Assembly: GCA_020746875.1 (NCBI GenBank)
Contig: JAGTJL010000007.1
Location: 930,001 to 994,000 of the forward strand
Reading direction: 5' to 3'
Source: Rhexocercosporidium sp. MPI-PUGE-AT-0058
Lineage: Eukaryota > Ascomycota > Leotiomycetes > Helotiales
Length of the DNA stretch: 64,000 bases
The notes under the pieces are model-generated. The model searched no databases. It was not told the origin of the DNA and saw only the letters and a program-made list of their open reading frames with translations. The position numbers and the translations under genes are program-made. Of this stretch, positions 37,415 to 48,897 are shown in pieces (the first letter of the stretch is position 1; every line of letters starts with the position of its first letter).

Positions 37415-37456
37415 GCAGTCGCTAGCTTAATAGCTAATCTTATTATAATAAAAGCA
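37415..37456 (-). pseudogene. Gag zinc-knuckle relic of the second Gypsy element
   Basis: Fourteen minus-strand codons CFYYNKISY-ASDC fit CX2CX4HX4C, with the second Cys and the His changed to Tyr, a Gly changed to Ser and a stop inside. It lies about 1.3 kb upstream of the RT in the sense direction. Confidence 0.7.
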
Positions 37457-38891
37457 AGTATTAAAAGAAACGTCTTTAAAAGCAAAAAGCAATATAAAAG
37501 ACTTAAAGCGGCGGAGGAACGAAGCCGGAGATAACAAGCGCAAGCGAACTTCTAGCGATAATTTATAAATTAATATTAGAGGTCTTTATGCTATCGTAGC
37601 CGGCGTAAGAAAAATTATATATTAACTTTCTTTTTTAAAAATACCGCGCGCGTTGTAGCTATTAAAAATAACGTTAGCTTAAGCTTTATAAGTTATTATA
37701 ATTTCTTTTAATATAATATTATAAGATTCCCGGTTTATAATAATTAGGAATTCATTAAAAGCCGTATAATTTCCGTTTATCTTATACTTTTTTATATAAA
37801 TTATACGCTTAAAAGCTAAAAAGACTTTTTTATATACGTCCTTAAACTAATAAAAGTAAGTAATCTTATTACTAATAATATAAAAAGTAAATTTAATTCA
37901 GAAGTCGTTATAAGTTATATTACTTATTAATAACTAATTATATATTCTCTTAATAACTTAGACTTAATTATAGTTAAAGAATCGCTAGTCTAAAGCTATT
38001 AAAACGTCGACGGCAGTCTCGAAAGTACCGGCAAATTCGGGGTTTATATATTAAAAAATAATAATCTTTACTTCGTTAACAGTGCATCGAAAGTAAGCCT
38101 TAACTTATAATATTTCACTCTTAAAGTTACTTAAATACTCTTTTATAAATAGCTTTATTTTCATCTTTTAAATATTATACTTAATATCGCTTTTATAATT
38201 ATTAAAAGGAATACAAGGGTACTTAACTTTAAAGGGCTTTATAACTTAAACCGAATTATCTAATTTTAATAAGTAATAATTAATAATTGACTAAAAGTCC
38301 GTCGTAAAAACACGTATTAATCGATCGCTTTAAAGGGAGGGAATACGAGTCTCTTAGCGGGGGTTATTAAGAGTATATTAGTCGAGGGCTTACTTAATAA
38401 CGGCAATAATAGTAAAGCTAACGAAGATCTTAATTAATTAATTTACTTTTACTTATTAAGTAAAAGTAAAGCCCTTTATAATAATAATAAGCTCTAGCGA
38501 GGCGTCGAAGTAATTCTAAGGTTTGTTTTTTAAATCGGAATCGAGTTCTTCGAAGTTATCGGGTTCCTTTATAAGAGTCTCGACTAAAGAAATAAAAGTA
38601 TCGGTAAAGCTTAGCCGTAAAGGGGCGCTTCTTTTTCTAAAACTCCGCCGACGGGAGAAAAAAGTCGGAAGAGATAATAACACGAGGTAAAGAACTGTTT
38701 AAGGTTATTAATCGATTTATTAATTAAATATAAGTCGAAGTCGAAGTTCGAAGTCGAATAGCGCGCGTCAAATTACATAAGATAAGTTAACGGCAGGAGG
38801 TTTTCCAGCTTTTTTTAAGGCAATCTATTATTAATAAAGAGGTACTTATCTATTGAATAGGCTAAAGTATTAAAGTCCGTCGTTAATTTAT

Positions 38892-39172
38892 TGTGGTAGG
38901 GTTGACCTCAGAGGTCCATTCGTCACGTGACTGAGCTGCATCTTGCTGTATTTAAGATAGCCTCTAGGGCAACATCCTTCAAGCACAACAACGATTTTTA
39001 CTACTACAACTTTTCCTTCTTATTCAAACTATACCTCTCCCCTCCCTTGACAAATTGTACTCCTTAGATATGTGATATCTCTAGTATTCGTCAAATGGGT
39101 ATTTCTTACGTTTACCCTCCGGCACTTGCTTTGCTACCCTCTTGTTGTGTGCTTGGTGTTTTCCCCTCCACA
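38892..39172. repeat. 281-bp LTR-like repeat, copy 2, nested in the Gypsy element
   Basis: Same length and about 95% identical to 25860-26140. Flanked by TTAT on both sides (38888-38891 and 39173-39176). Inserted 84 bp from the 5' LTR of the Gypsy element, so it is younger than that element. It shows little RIP although it lies inside strongly mutated DNA. Confidence 0.75.
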
Positions 39173-39256
39173 TTATTATAAAAGCAAGAAGACGTGACGC
39201 GTAAGACTTAATAAAATACAACGCTTTATAGCGAAGGAGTCATTAATCTTTGCTTA

Positions 39257-39511
39257 TATTACGGCTAATTAAAAGTTAATATAATATAAGAAATAACTTT
39301 ATATTTAAACTTAAAGCTACGCTTAAAATTAAAAAGAAAAGACAAAAAGAAAAGAAAAACTCTTTATAAGAGGAAACTCTAATATAAATACACAAAAGGT
39401 CCCCCTAGCCTTTCCCGATTAAGACTAGCGCCATAGTTGCCATGCCAAGGCAATGCTACAAGCGATGCCGAGCTCGCTCGGTTAGAATACGAGGCTCAGG
39501 GAGTCGTAACA
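39257..39511 (-). repeat. 5' LTR of the second Gypsy element
   Basis: 255 bp on the plus strand, from TATTACGGC to GTCGTAACA. The outer flank GCGTG matches that of the left LTR. It differs from the left LTR largely by transitions. Confidence 0.9.
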
Positions 39512-40943
39512 GCGTGCTTTATAACAAATCCATTAAAACCGTAGCTTTCTATAATACCGGTCTCGTTTATATTCTACCGTTAACTAGTTAAAATATTCTT
39601 AATAACTAAGATCTTTAGTTTTTAAAACTAAAGCTTAATAACCTCGGAATAAACGCAGTTAATACGTGCAAAATTAATATATATTTACCTCTTCGTCTTT
39701 AAAATAAGATTTCGTGCCAAAAACTTATAAATCCAATATCTTTTAAGTAATAAATAATTTCCTTAAAGAGCTAAAAGTCTTTCTTTAAAACTTTAATTTA
39801 TATATACGTAATTCTACGGCTAAGAGACTTCTAAGTTAAAATTCAATTAATTAATCGATTTTTTACTACTGTAAGTAGCCTTTATAAGTAGCTAACACCT
39901 TCTTAGCGTGATAAAATAATTGCGTTACGGCCACGAAATATAAACCTCGGAATACCCTACTTAAGCGATGCCTTTTATAAAGACTTACTATTTGCGATCT
40001 TTATAAGCGCACATATAACGTTATACTCAGTATATTAAAGCTTTATAATAAAAGCAAGTTATATTTTAAATTTGAGAAGAATTAATTAAAGAATCAAGGA
40101 GTAATTAATTATTTAAGTTAGTGAGTAAATGTGGCGGTGAGTTAAAGGAGGTAGGGGGGTGTTCGACGTTAAGATTCGGTCATGATTCTGAAAATAAGGT
40201 TTTGACACAAGTCGGCATCGTTAATGCACCCAAGGCTGGGCCACGAAAGAGGGTTGAAGAGCTGGCAGGGAAGTACCCGGGGCTTAAATGGATCGGGATT
40301 GTCAATAACCCCTGGTTTGATTTCGTGGGCACTCATTCAGAAACGTAGCTCGTGCCCAAGCTTCGGAACGTAACTAACACATCTCAGGCCATGAAGCGCA
40401 GCATGTTCCTCATCGATGTGAAGAATAGAACTGCTAACTTGCTCAGTGGTGGAACCACCAAGTTCAACACCACAGCTCTTGCCGTGGCACGTTTACTCAG
40501 CCTGCCTATCGTTTCCGCCGAAGGCGCCTCGCTCTCTGACTATGGCAATAAATTCGTGTATATCTCATCGTTCCTGGTGTCGCAGAGAGACATTCTGGAT
40601 TCCCTACAGCGAGCCACGGATACTTCAGATGCTGGCTGGACCATCACGGACACCGATGTCCAGGCTTACATCGATGAGGGACCGGCCAAGTTGGTGAGAG
40701 GAGACATGTCCGCATTTCTGAATTTACTCATTAGCTCCATCGCGAAAGAGGGGTTGGGTGGAAATTATGAGAGCACAAAAGGCGTAAGCAATGTCGTTCT
40801 AGAGTTGCCAGAGGAAAATCTCGATGATGCAGTCAAGGTGCTTGTATAGACCCCCAAAGGAGGGTTTGAAGGAAAGAAGGGTGGAAGGGCGATGAAGAGA
40901 AGGGTAATATTCGTTAGATCGTGTTCAGAGCATTACCATTTCC

Positions 40944-42726
40944 TCAGTTGTGATGCTTCCTCCCAGATCCTCGTCCAACCCTAGTCTCGTTCTGCAAAAT
41001 ATTTGGGAAAATCTCATCCGATGACCAGTCCATCTGAGAGTCTCCTACACTTCCAGCACGGTTCTCCTTTTTGCCCTCTCCCTTGAGATATTGATTTTTG
41101 TCTTGGAATTTTAATTCGATGACGTCCGTTCTCACGATGTTCTCCATGCTTTCCGACATATCTCGCTTCCCGCTAATACTCGTCCTTCTTTTAGATCGGA
41201 TGTACGCTCCAGTGCCGTTCGGATCATTTGTTCCTCGTACGCTTTTCCATGAAGCTGGAATGAATGCTGATAGGATTGGGAGTGATGCTGCGACGACGCG
41301 AAAGGCCAAGTCGATTAATGTCCAGTCCTGTAGACGGACAAAGTTCCCTAGAAGGGGATGTTAGTAATGCTCCTCAACTGCAGGTCGCTATACTTACAGA
41401 GTACGTCACTGGCAAGCCTCTTCTGCTCGATCTGGCGCATGACCGAGCCGATACAGCTCATGGCCCCAATACTGAACACAAAATATAATCGAGCCTTGGT
41501 CCCCCAGCCCATCTGTACTTTCCACAGCACGATGAGTGGGACCGAAAGCAACGCAACGTCCATGATGACGTGTATAACACTTAGAGTACTTCCAACGATA
41601 TTGTCACTGGTACACTTGAATGCCCTGCTCTCCTTCGCAATCCTGATAGGATCCCAGCCGGCGTATGGAGGATTACATTGGAAGATGGTCCAGAAAAGCG
41701 CCAGCAAAATGCATGTGCCAAGCAGGAAAAGGAAGACGTTATTAAAAATCAACCATGCCGGTGAAGTGAGTGATGTTAATCGTCGACTGGAAAGCAAGAA
41801 GTCAGTAACGTATGCAGATGGTCTAGTGGTGATCTATATGTGGGAGTATTCATCGATTTAAAGGCATGACAGGGTCCGGTAGGGCTATTTATCAGACGTT
41901 CCTTGGGAATAAGGGACGTGACTTGTGTTGAAGTACTTACTTAAAAAAGCATATTGAGACTTTGATCATCCCGACAGCAACGAAGAATATCGGCTTCGAG
42001 AGATTAGAGAAACGTTTGAAGGATGTATACTCCTCGCTCTAGCGGTTGTTAATAAGATGACACTGTTTCAAAGCAAGATTTCGAGTTCTGAAGTTGGTCC
42101 CGGACACGTCCGAACGTTCAGATACCAAAACATCGAAGACTCCAGGATATGGAGAGGGGCGTCCTTGGGTACATACTATGTGAGGTCATACATCTATAGA
42201 AATAGGAAGCAGTCAGCGATGGCGATGAAGATGATTTTCTAAGATGGCAGGGGATGCAGTTTAGAAGTCAAGAATACAAGAATATTGGATACAAGTCGAA
42301 CTCTATACATACGTGCTTTCCTGCTCCACCATAAATAACAGCACACATCTGCAGTGTCGGCCAACATATAGCCAGCAGCACACCGGGTATGATAAAGAAG
42401 TCATCCATCCCAACCATCAGACCTCTTCTGAAAACCCTTACTCCAAGTCTCAGTCCAGTAATGATGACCATCGTAGCTAAGGCTATGCTCATCGAAGCCA
42501 GTATCCTGGGTCCTCTTGTCTCGAAAATATATCCTTCTGTTGGTCGTGCTGGAGGTACGAAGGCACCAAGTAGCGGATCGGTCTTCTTGCCGAATGCCAT
42601 GAGCAGGTATTTAGCTACATAGTAGTCTTTCGTGGTGTTGGGAGGAGATCCAATGAGTGCTGAGATTGTGCCGGTAGGTACGGCAGTAGCGATCGTCGAG
42701 GTCGCTGAAGCCAATACAGATGACAT
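40944..42726 (-). CDS. SAT4/rhodopsin-domain-type integral membrane protein
   Basis: Exons: 42726-42313, 42038-41941, 41786-41398, 41347-40944. The joins are in frame and the introns are 274, 154 and 50 bp, giving 434 aa. An ATG at 42726 starts a Ser/Thr-rich N-terminus. Hydrophobic helices follow: ASMSIALATMVIITGLRLGV, DDFFIIPGVLLAICW, SKPIFFVAVGMIKVSICFF, FNNVFLFLLGTCILLALF, then a conserved-looking loop FQCNPPYAGWD, and HVIMDVALLSVPLIVLW, LYFVFSIGAMSCI and FVRLQDWTLIDLAFRVVAAS. Seven helices with CNP.. after helix 4 and a charged cytoplasmic tail fit the fungal SAT4-type family (rhodopsin domain, DUF-like, PTH11-related). A receptor-like role in sensing is often suggested for the family but is not shown here. 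It starts 95 bp after the stop of the convergent NmrA-like gene and is not damaged. Confidence 0.85.
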
Positions 42727-45591
42727 CTTGACGATGTTGATGGTTGAATCTGGAGGAATTGTCTCAGGCGTTCTAGAAAGCAGTCACAGAAGAAGCTCTA
42801 GGTTGTGGGGGCGGAAGGTTGGGGCTATCTGCTGCTATTAACAGAACAGATCAAGCGCCGTGGGGGCACCTTCATCCAGGATCCAGCCAGGTTGATAAAG
42901 AAAGTGGCCAGTTTAGGTTCGATTGGGTGTTTCGTGTGCAGCCAAACAGCCAAGTACCGAGAATTAGACTCTACATGCCTATTCATTCCATTGTAGGCCA
43001 TGGAGAGGTCCCAGGTCTGGGGAAGTACCATGACTGGTGACACGACCAATCTCTGGAAAACAGCATCGAAGCATGGAAAAACAAATCAAGCCAACGCAGT
43101 CTCGGCAACCTTAAAGGCTCGCATTCTGTAATTCGATGATTGGCTTGACACCCCCTTGTTTGGAGTAATTTCCAGCAACCTCGCTTGATAGGAGCAACTT
43201 GCCAGACAACTATAACAAGCTTCATCCCTACCCAGCATTCGCCCAGGTTAGGCTTACCGAGAACTGGTTTACATTTACTGGCCGCAACGTAATCATTCAA
43301 GGTTGACTTAGAAAACCTTGAGGAAGCTTTGAAGATGCAACCACAAAACTCTCCAGAAGGTTCATCTAACAGCTAGCCGTGTGGAATACAGTTCATCGAA
43401 CGATATTGCAACAGCCAAAATGCTAGGATGAACGGTGGACAGGTCTGTAAGAACATGTTCTGGAAACCATTTCCCCAAACGATAACTGTTCCATCCGCCT
43501 CGCGAGTTTTAGTATCGTCCGAGAGAGTTTCCTCATACGAAATACTTAAGGTTGAATGGTGCTGTGTCGTATTTAGGATTCCAACAAATTCAGATATTCG
43601 CTGACCTGTCCAGCGCCCAAGCGAAGCAATTCCTACATAGAAATTGGCCTCACTACGTCGAGCCGTACCTTGGAGAACAACTTCCAATTCAGATCTTGGA
43701 CTTTCCTCCATTAGCATACCGAGTCAGCCGTGAATTCCTGCATCCTAATCTACATTCATTTGTTTTCGGCGTACAAGGAATCTAAGCAGAGTGCAGGTCC
43801 ACAAAAGCCGATGTGGAATTGGGTTATTCTGACCGTGTTCTCCTTATCGATGTATCAGAGCCAGGATTTCTCCAATTATATAGATGCAGGAACGAGGCAA
43901 AGAGGAGGGATTTGCTTGGGCTCCGGAGTCTGAACAGGGATGTCCTAGCAAGGATTCATCGGGTCGACGGTGTCATCATAGCATTGCGTTGAACGAGAGC
44001 TTCCAAGTTTGAAGTCTTTCGCCTCGTTTAAAAATTGTATCGGTATTCGTAAATTCTGAGTGGGAGGAACAGTCTGATGCTGCGGTAATGGGATGAGGAT
44101 GCTCGTGTCCGTTATCGATATCCTGCATTGTCATTTTTGAAGCAGCACTTTTCCCACCTGCAACCAACAGAAGGGCAGTGGCTCACCACCGTCATTGCAG
44201 TTCGATGCTTTACCCTAAACTTCCTCAGACTTAGAAATGCACTCGCGACGGAAGGCATTGCGTGTTCATAGTATGTATTTTTAAGGGTGGTTGGCAGATC
44301 GAGCTACAAGAAAAGACACAGTGGAAGTCCCGAGTGATGTCCTAGAGACTAGGCTCAGTGCATCAAGGTCTGGGTTATATGCTGCTGGCCTGGGTCATGA
44401 AGAGATCATAATGGATGATAGAATGCAAGGCGTGAAATTGGTCATGGAGGAGACCTGTCGGAATGTGGGCCAACGAGGTATTTCTGCCAGCCAGATAGCT
44501 CTATGCGTTTTTCATTTTTTCATATTTACCATTGAGAATTTCTTTTCCACAGCTCTGAGATTTGTACCATGATTCAGCTCAAATTATTTGTGTCGCTTCT
44601 TAGCAATTCTTTGTCTCGCTCTCGCCAGACAATTTCTCTGAATCGACTTGTCAAAATGTCCATATGTATGAAGTAGTCTAGCCTGCTGAGATGAAGTGGT
44701 GGTTGCTGTGATGCACAAGATTATGAAAGGATGTTAGTGAGTCCATAGTTGGACTTTGGGGCATGATAAGGAGCGATTTATACCTATATGCGAGAATGCA
44801 AAGGCAAAGTAAATCGCATTTCGAGATGCAGAGCCAATCCAATATCACTCCACTGCAACTCAGCACGCTTCAGAGCGATAATTTATCAGGAGGGCGATCT
44901 CTCACCGAATCCAATTATCAGTCTGTCTATCTCTTAGCCACAATATTTCTGCCTTCTATTTCCTCTCGCGTCCTCTTCCCCTAGCTTGCTCAACTCTAAA
45001 GATGCTTATCTTAACCTCAAAACAGACAACCCACTTTACCCACTACTCAAAGGTCATCTAGGCATAAGCCTATATATGCCCAGCCCACAGGCCATTTTCA
45101 GATCACTTGCAACGCAATGGTGGGATAAAGATACCCCTCCTCTGCGCAAACATGGCACAGTAACCCAACCCTCTCAAAGCGAGTCGATGCTCAACACTGG
45201 CTCACTCGGACCAATCACAAGCGACGTACACACCTTCCATTCTCAGGCTTCAGGATAGCTTATGCATATTTCATGTAGGTACAACCGTTTTTACGGCGGA
45301 AGAGGGGATTTGGGCGATCTCTTGTCGCGGGATTAGGAGGAGGGATTACTTAGCTATGGTTGAGTGACTATGAGGGGTACTTAGGTGTATAAGTACGTAC
45401 CGCTGACCTGACGAATTGTTGAATTTCACTACAACAGCCCCATTCGTTCCATCACATACATCACATCCCATTCCCATTCTCTGCGTCCTCCTCGAAACCT
45501 AACTTGAACGCTCAACACTCGATTTAACTCCACAATCCACACATTGATAACCAGACAGTCGCAAGTCAACCAACTCATCAGTCAAAAAACA
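42727..45591. other. Intergenic, no gene recognised
   Basis: Normal-composition DNA of 2.9 kb between divergent genes. Open stretches such as 43373-43717 on the minus strand and 43552-43785 on the plus strand overlap each other, match no family and have no convincing splice partners. The last 300 bp are presumably the SDR promoter and leader. Confidence 0.4.
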
Positions 45592-46726
45592 ATGGCACAA
45601 AGCCGAAGCCGCACAATGGCTCCCCTCGTCTGGCTCATTACAGGCACCTCATCTGGTATAGGACTCGCACTCGCACAGGCCGTACTCGCAAGAGGCGATC
45701 ACGTTATAGCCACAGCGCGGGACATAACCTCTCCCACCCTCCTACCACTACAGTGCGTCCTCTCCTATCTGCAAATGCTCATCTCTCCAACCCTATTAAA
45801 AAATTTCAAACATCGTTTGAAAATGAAGAAGAAAAAAGCAATCAACTAACACCCTCCTTAGAACCCACGGCGCACACCTCCTCGCCTTCGACGTAACACT
45901 CCCCCAATCCACCATAACCTCCCTCCTCGCAACAGCACTCACGCTCTCCCCTAGTAAAGGCATCGATATCCTCGTTAACAACGCCGGCTATCTTGAGATC
46001 GGCGTTCTCGAAGACCTGAACGACTCGCAATGGCGCGCGCAATTCGAGACGAACGTCTTTGGCGCTGTTAGGCTCGCGAAGGCGATCTTGCCTTCGATGC
46101 GTGAGAGGGGGAGTGGGACTGTGGTTTGGGTGGGGAGCGTGGCGGGGTGGAAGGGCGAGGAGGGGGGTGGGGCGTATTGTGGGAGTAAATTTGCGGTAGC
46201 TGGTATGTTGACTCTGTTTGTTTCTGGTGGGGTGACTTGGATTCAGAAGGGTTGTCGTTCAGGATGAGTTTGAGTCGAAGGGGTCTAGTGTCAGGAGTGA
46301 GGAAATGAGATCTCTGGGAGAGATTGAGTTTCCTGATGAGTATTTCTGACTCTGAGAAATTGAATTCTAGGTATCGCAGAGTCTTTCCGCGAGGAAGTCG
46401 TTCATCTAGGTATCAACTACCTCCAATATCCACCCCGCAAAACCACACCTTCTCACTCCTCCCTCCTCCCACCTCCCCTCCCCTCCCACTAACACCCCCA
46501 GCACACAGCAATGACAGCCTACAACGGCCGCCAACCATGCTCCCCCCTCAAAGCAGCAAAGCACATGATAGAAGTCATTACTTCCACAGGTATGGCGAAG
46601 GGGAGAGATATGCCTGAAAGGCTTGTGCTGGGGAGTGATGCGCTGGAAGTCGTGCGGGAGAAATGCGAGAGGACTTTAGCTCTACTAAAGGAGTGGGAGG
46701 AGGTGGGGAGGAGTACGGATTTCTGA
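45592..46726 (+). CDS. Short-chain dehydrogenase/reductase (SDR), 3' structure uncertain
   Basis: The first exon (45592-45752) encodes PLVWLITGTSSGIGLALAQA, the TGxxxGIG cofactor motif. After a 109-bp intron, exon 45862-46202 encodes DILVNNAGYLEIG (NNAG), a helix ending LPSMRERGSGTVVWV, and AYCGSKFAVAG (YxxxK), all the active-site elements. A GTATGT...TAG intron leads to 46371, SFREEVVHLGI. The usual next segment (about 25 residues around EPG.FRT) is missing: the frame runs into a pyrimidine-rich stretch and a stop at 46489. The C-terminus typical of the family resumes in the same frame at 46511 (MTAYNGRQP to LVLGSDALE, ending STDF). A CTAAC branch point and AG sites suggest an intron here, but no good donor exists. 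An NAD(P)-dependent oxidoreductase, or a recent pseudogene. Confidence 0.7.
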
Positions 46727-48870
46727 GTAGGTTGTTGGTTCTACTGTTGGTTGAGGAATTGGGTGGGTAGGTTAGTGGGTTATGTTGAGTTGGGCGGAGC
46801 TGAATAGCGGTCTTGTTTGAAGGTTGCAGTATATGAGATGTTGTCTGGTCTGGTCTGATCTGATCGTTACTCTTGTATCCGTCTGAGAAAAATAATGGAG
46901 CTGAGTCGGGGCCTTCTAGGTAAAGGGCGGAAGAAAAATAGAATACAAAGGAAGGAATAAAAAATATGAAATTTAAGCTTGAATTCACGAAGGAGTGAAA
47001 CCAAATGCGGGCGAAGCGTCATTCTCAAAGATGTATCGCGAAATCCATAACTAGGAACCATTCGTTTCCCATCACGGAAGTTGAGAAGTATATGGGAGGT
47101 ACGGTATAACATGGTATGGTATGCTGCAGAACAGTAAATGAGATGACAGAAGGGATACAAAACAATGATAGATGAAGAAGGTGAGGGTTAGATCTGGATA
47201 CCTTGGTGATTGTCTCCCTTCCAAAATACCATCATACAATAAAACGAATGACTAAATCAAATGGGAAAGGGAAACGATGGACTACATCCAACATGCAAGG
47301 CTGAGATTTTGTCATACTTTGATAGAGTAGAGTAGGCAGGTCAGCAGCGCCCTCCGGCTTCAAATTCCACCGCCCCTCTCATATCCATCCACTCACGTTC
47401 CAGACTCCCTCAGCCTTCCCCAAAAGACGTCGTCTTCATAAAGGCGAACCAATCCGATCTCGATTCCGATCCTCATCCCCTCCTCAGCATGAACATATTT
47501 TCTGGGTCTTCGTAAGCAAGCTAGAGCCAAGCCCAAGCCCATCACACAATTCCGCCGCAGTGTTGTGCACTTCTTTTCGGGGTCAGGGGTGATGGAGATT
47601 TAGGGCTAGACGAACCACTCAGCGCTGTAGAAGACTCGCTTAGGCGCTGGAATCGGGTAATGCCAAGGTTGTGCGGCGCCACCCGAGATGTGATGGGCGG
47701 CGTGTGAGTCAATGGAAGGGGAATGTGGAGATTTGGTTGTTGGAGTTGGATTCGCTGGGTGGGGTTGTTTAGTTGGATGGATGGATGAAGGAGGAGGTAT
47801 ATAGGAGGTTTGATTCCTGGGCTGGTTGCTTCAAGGTTTTGTTTTCTCGATCCTAATTTTAGATTTCTCTGACTCAACTTCGACGCATATCTGATCAACA
47901 ACAGAATACCCAAGGACTAAAACTTTGCGACTTTTGAGAGGACGGTTCGAAACGAAACAATATGGTGCAGACGGCCAATATAAGGAAATACAATCGATGT
48001 GAAGGGAACGACTCTAGGCTCTCCCGCCGAATGAGAATGAAAGCACAGGACAACTTTGATCAAGAGCCGCAGCGACTAGAGCGGAATACCTTACAGTACC
48101 TTTGAAGGGATAGATTGACAACGCTCGATAACACGGATGCTTGCTAGCTGGCAAGAGTCTCGAGGTCTCGTGCTCTCCATGTTCCTCTCCGTAATTCGAG
48201 TAACCACGGAAAATAAGCAGGGGGATCTGGTTTGGACGGACCGAAGCAGACCAAAACCGACCCGGACCACGAGACAGTGGAATGGTTGGGAGCGGGAATG
48301 ATGAGCTGATGCGAGACGCGAGATCTCACGATCGTGACAGATGGGTGATACCCGCATCACAGCCGATGGACTTACGATTTGTTCGTGGGGATGTTGATGG
48401 TAGGATAGATGAGTACCTGCAAATGACACGATCCTCTATCCGACTGCCAACCATGAAGGAGACGGGTACTTGCAGCGACGAAACACGAGACTCTTTGATT
48501 GATAACCAACGCAAGCACGACAGAACTCCGTGCGACGGTAAAGCGAGACGAGACAATGCGATGCTGCCCTGTCTCCCAGCCTGATGACGGCGAAACGTCG
48601 AGACGGAGGCGACCAGAACGAACAGAACGACTCAACACATCATGAAGGAAAGGAGGAATACATTATTGTCTTATGCAGAAGTCGCCTTGCCAAGCCGATA
48701 CAACAACAGAAAAGTTAAAACTTACGAAGCCTTCCTGTTCCTATCGGTCGAGAACACACAAATAACTCAAATCAAATCGACCTTTCTGGAGGAGGCGAAA
48801 TTGCCAAGCCTTGGATTCACGATAGGGTATTTCGAATCGGTTGTACTCCGTACAGCTCGCATTTCGTACG

Positions 48871-48897
48871 AGATATCGATATCGATATCAATATCAG
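48871..48897. repeat. ATATCG/ATATCA microsatellite
   Basis: Short run of GATATC hexamers, partly palindromic, in the intergenic region. Confidence 0.6.

Larger units (their letters stand above)
32472..39511 (-). mobile_element. Complete Ty3/Gypsy retrotransposon (7,040 bp), RIP-decayed, GCGTG duplication
   Basis: LTRs of exactly 255 bp at 32472-32726 and 39257-39511 are flanked outside by GCGTG (32467-32471 and 39512-39516), a perfect 5-bp target duplication. On the minus strand a gag zinc knuckle (37415-37456) precedes the RT (35667-36095), and a polypurine tract lies next to the left LTR, so transcription ran right to left. A 281-bp LTR-like sequence is nested near its 5' LTR, so the element itself is about 6.75 kb. 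The interior is AT-rich with stops throughout. The solo LTR at 16452-16706 is the same family. Confidence 0.9.
31370..40112 (-). mobile_element. Fot1/pogo-type DNA transposon, split by a Gypsy element
   Basis: Two AT-rich flanks of the Gypsy element belong together. The left flank (about 31480-32466) on the minus strand reads RLFILDGHGSYKITEFL, NNIFLLYL then L-LTVFSALKRAYR, the DDE_1 pattern LLILDGHGSH..PEF...NI.LLYLPPH.SH.LQPLDL.VF.PLK.AY. The right flank (about 39517-40100) gives the N-terminal half: NSKSL-KASLK-GIPRFIFRGR and NRLINWILT. A segment like FDEKGF(L)IG spans the insertion point. Without the Gypsy element it is about 1.7 kb, the usual Fot1 size. The exact ends and TA duplication are not certain. 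It sits in an intron of the NmrA-like gene. Confidence 0.75.
28882..40849 (+). pseudogene. NmrA-like / isoflavone-reductase-like gene split by transposons
   Basis: The pieces lie in the right order. The N-terminus at 28882-28984 reads NSIAIVGASGNLGKLVTEAL, a Rossmann GxSGNxG motif. The middle at 31063-31279 reads VKQGDYSSASFLADVFAG and EAVIFC, ending KCILPTE. A further exon at 40174-40324 starts FGHDSENKVLTQVGIVNA and ends KWIGIVNNPWFDF. The last exon at 40388-40849 reads MFLIDVKNRTANLLSGGTTK, NKFVYISSF and a C-terminus EENLDDAVKVLV. PTE joins FGHD perfectly if GTGAGT at 31280 splices to AAG at 40173, so the 8.9-kb insertion lies in an intron. The next intron is 40325-40387. The first exon is broken by a piggyBac-like element, and a one-base loss near 31102 (in an ATCC repeat) also shifts the frame. 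The usual family size is about 310 aa. NmrA-like proteins are NAD(P)-binding regulators or reductases. Confidence 0.85.

Noticed and set aside
25860..39172. The two 281-bp repeats as LTRs of a single 13.3-kb element
   Set aside because: Each copy has its own short flanking duplication (TTAA and TTAT), and the DNA between them holds unrelated elements and host exons, so they are independent insertions.
43373..43785. Overlapping 114- and 77-codon ORFs as genes
   Set aside because: On opposite strands over the same bases, no family match, no splice partners.
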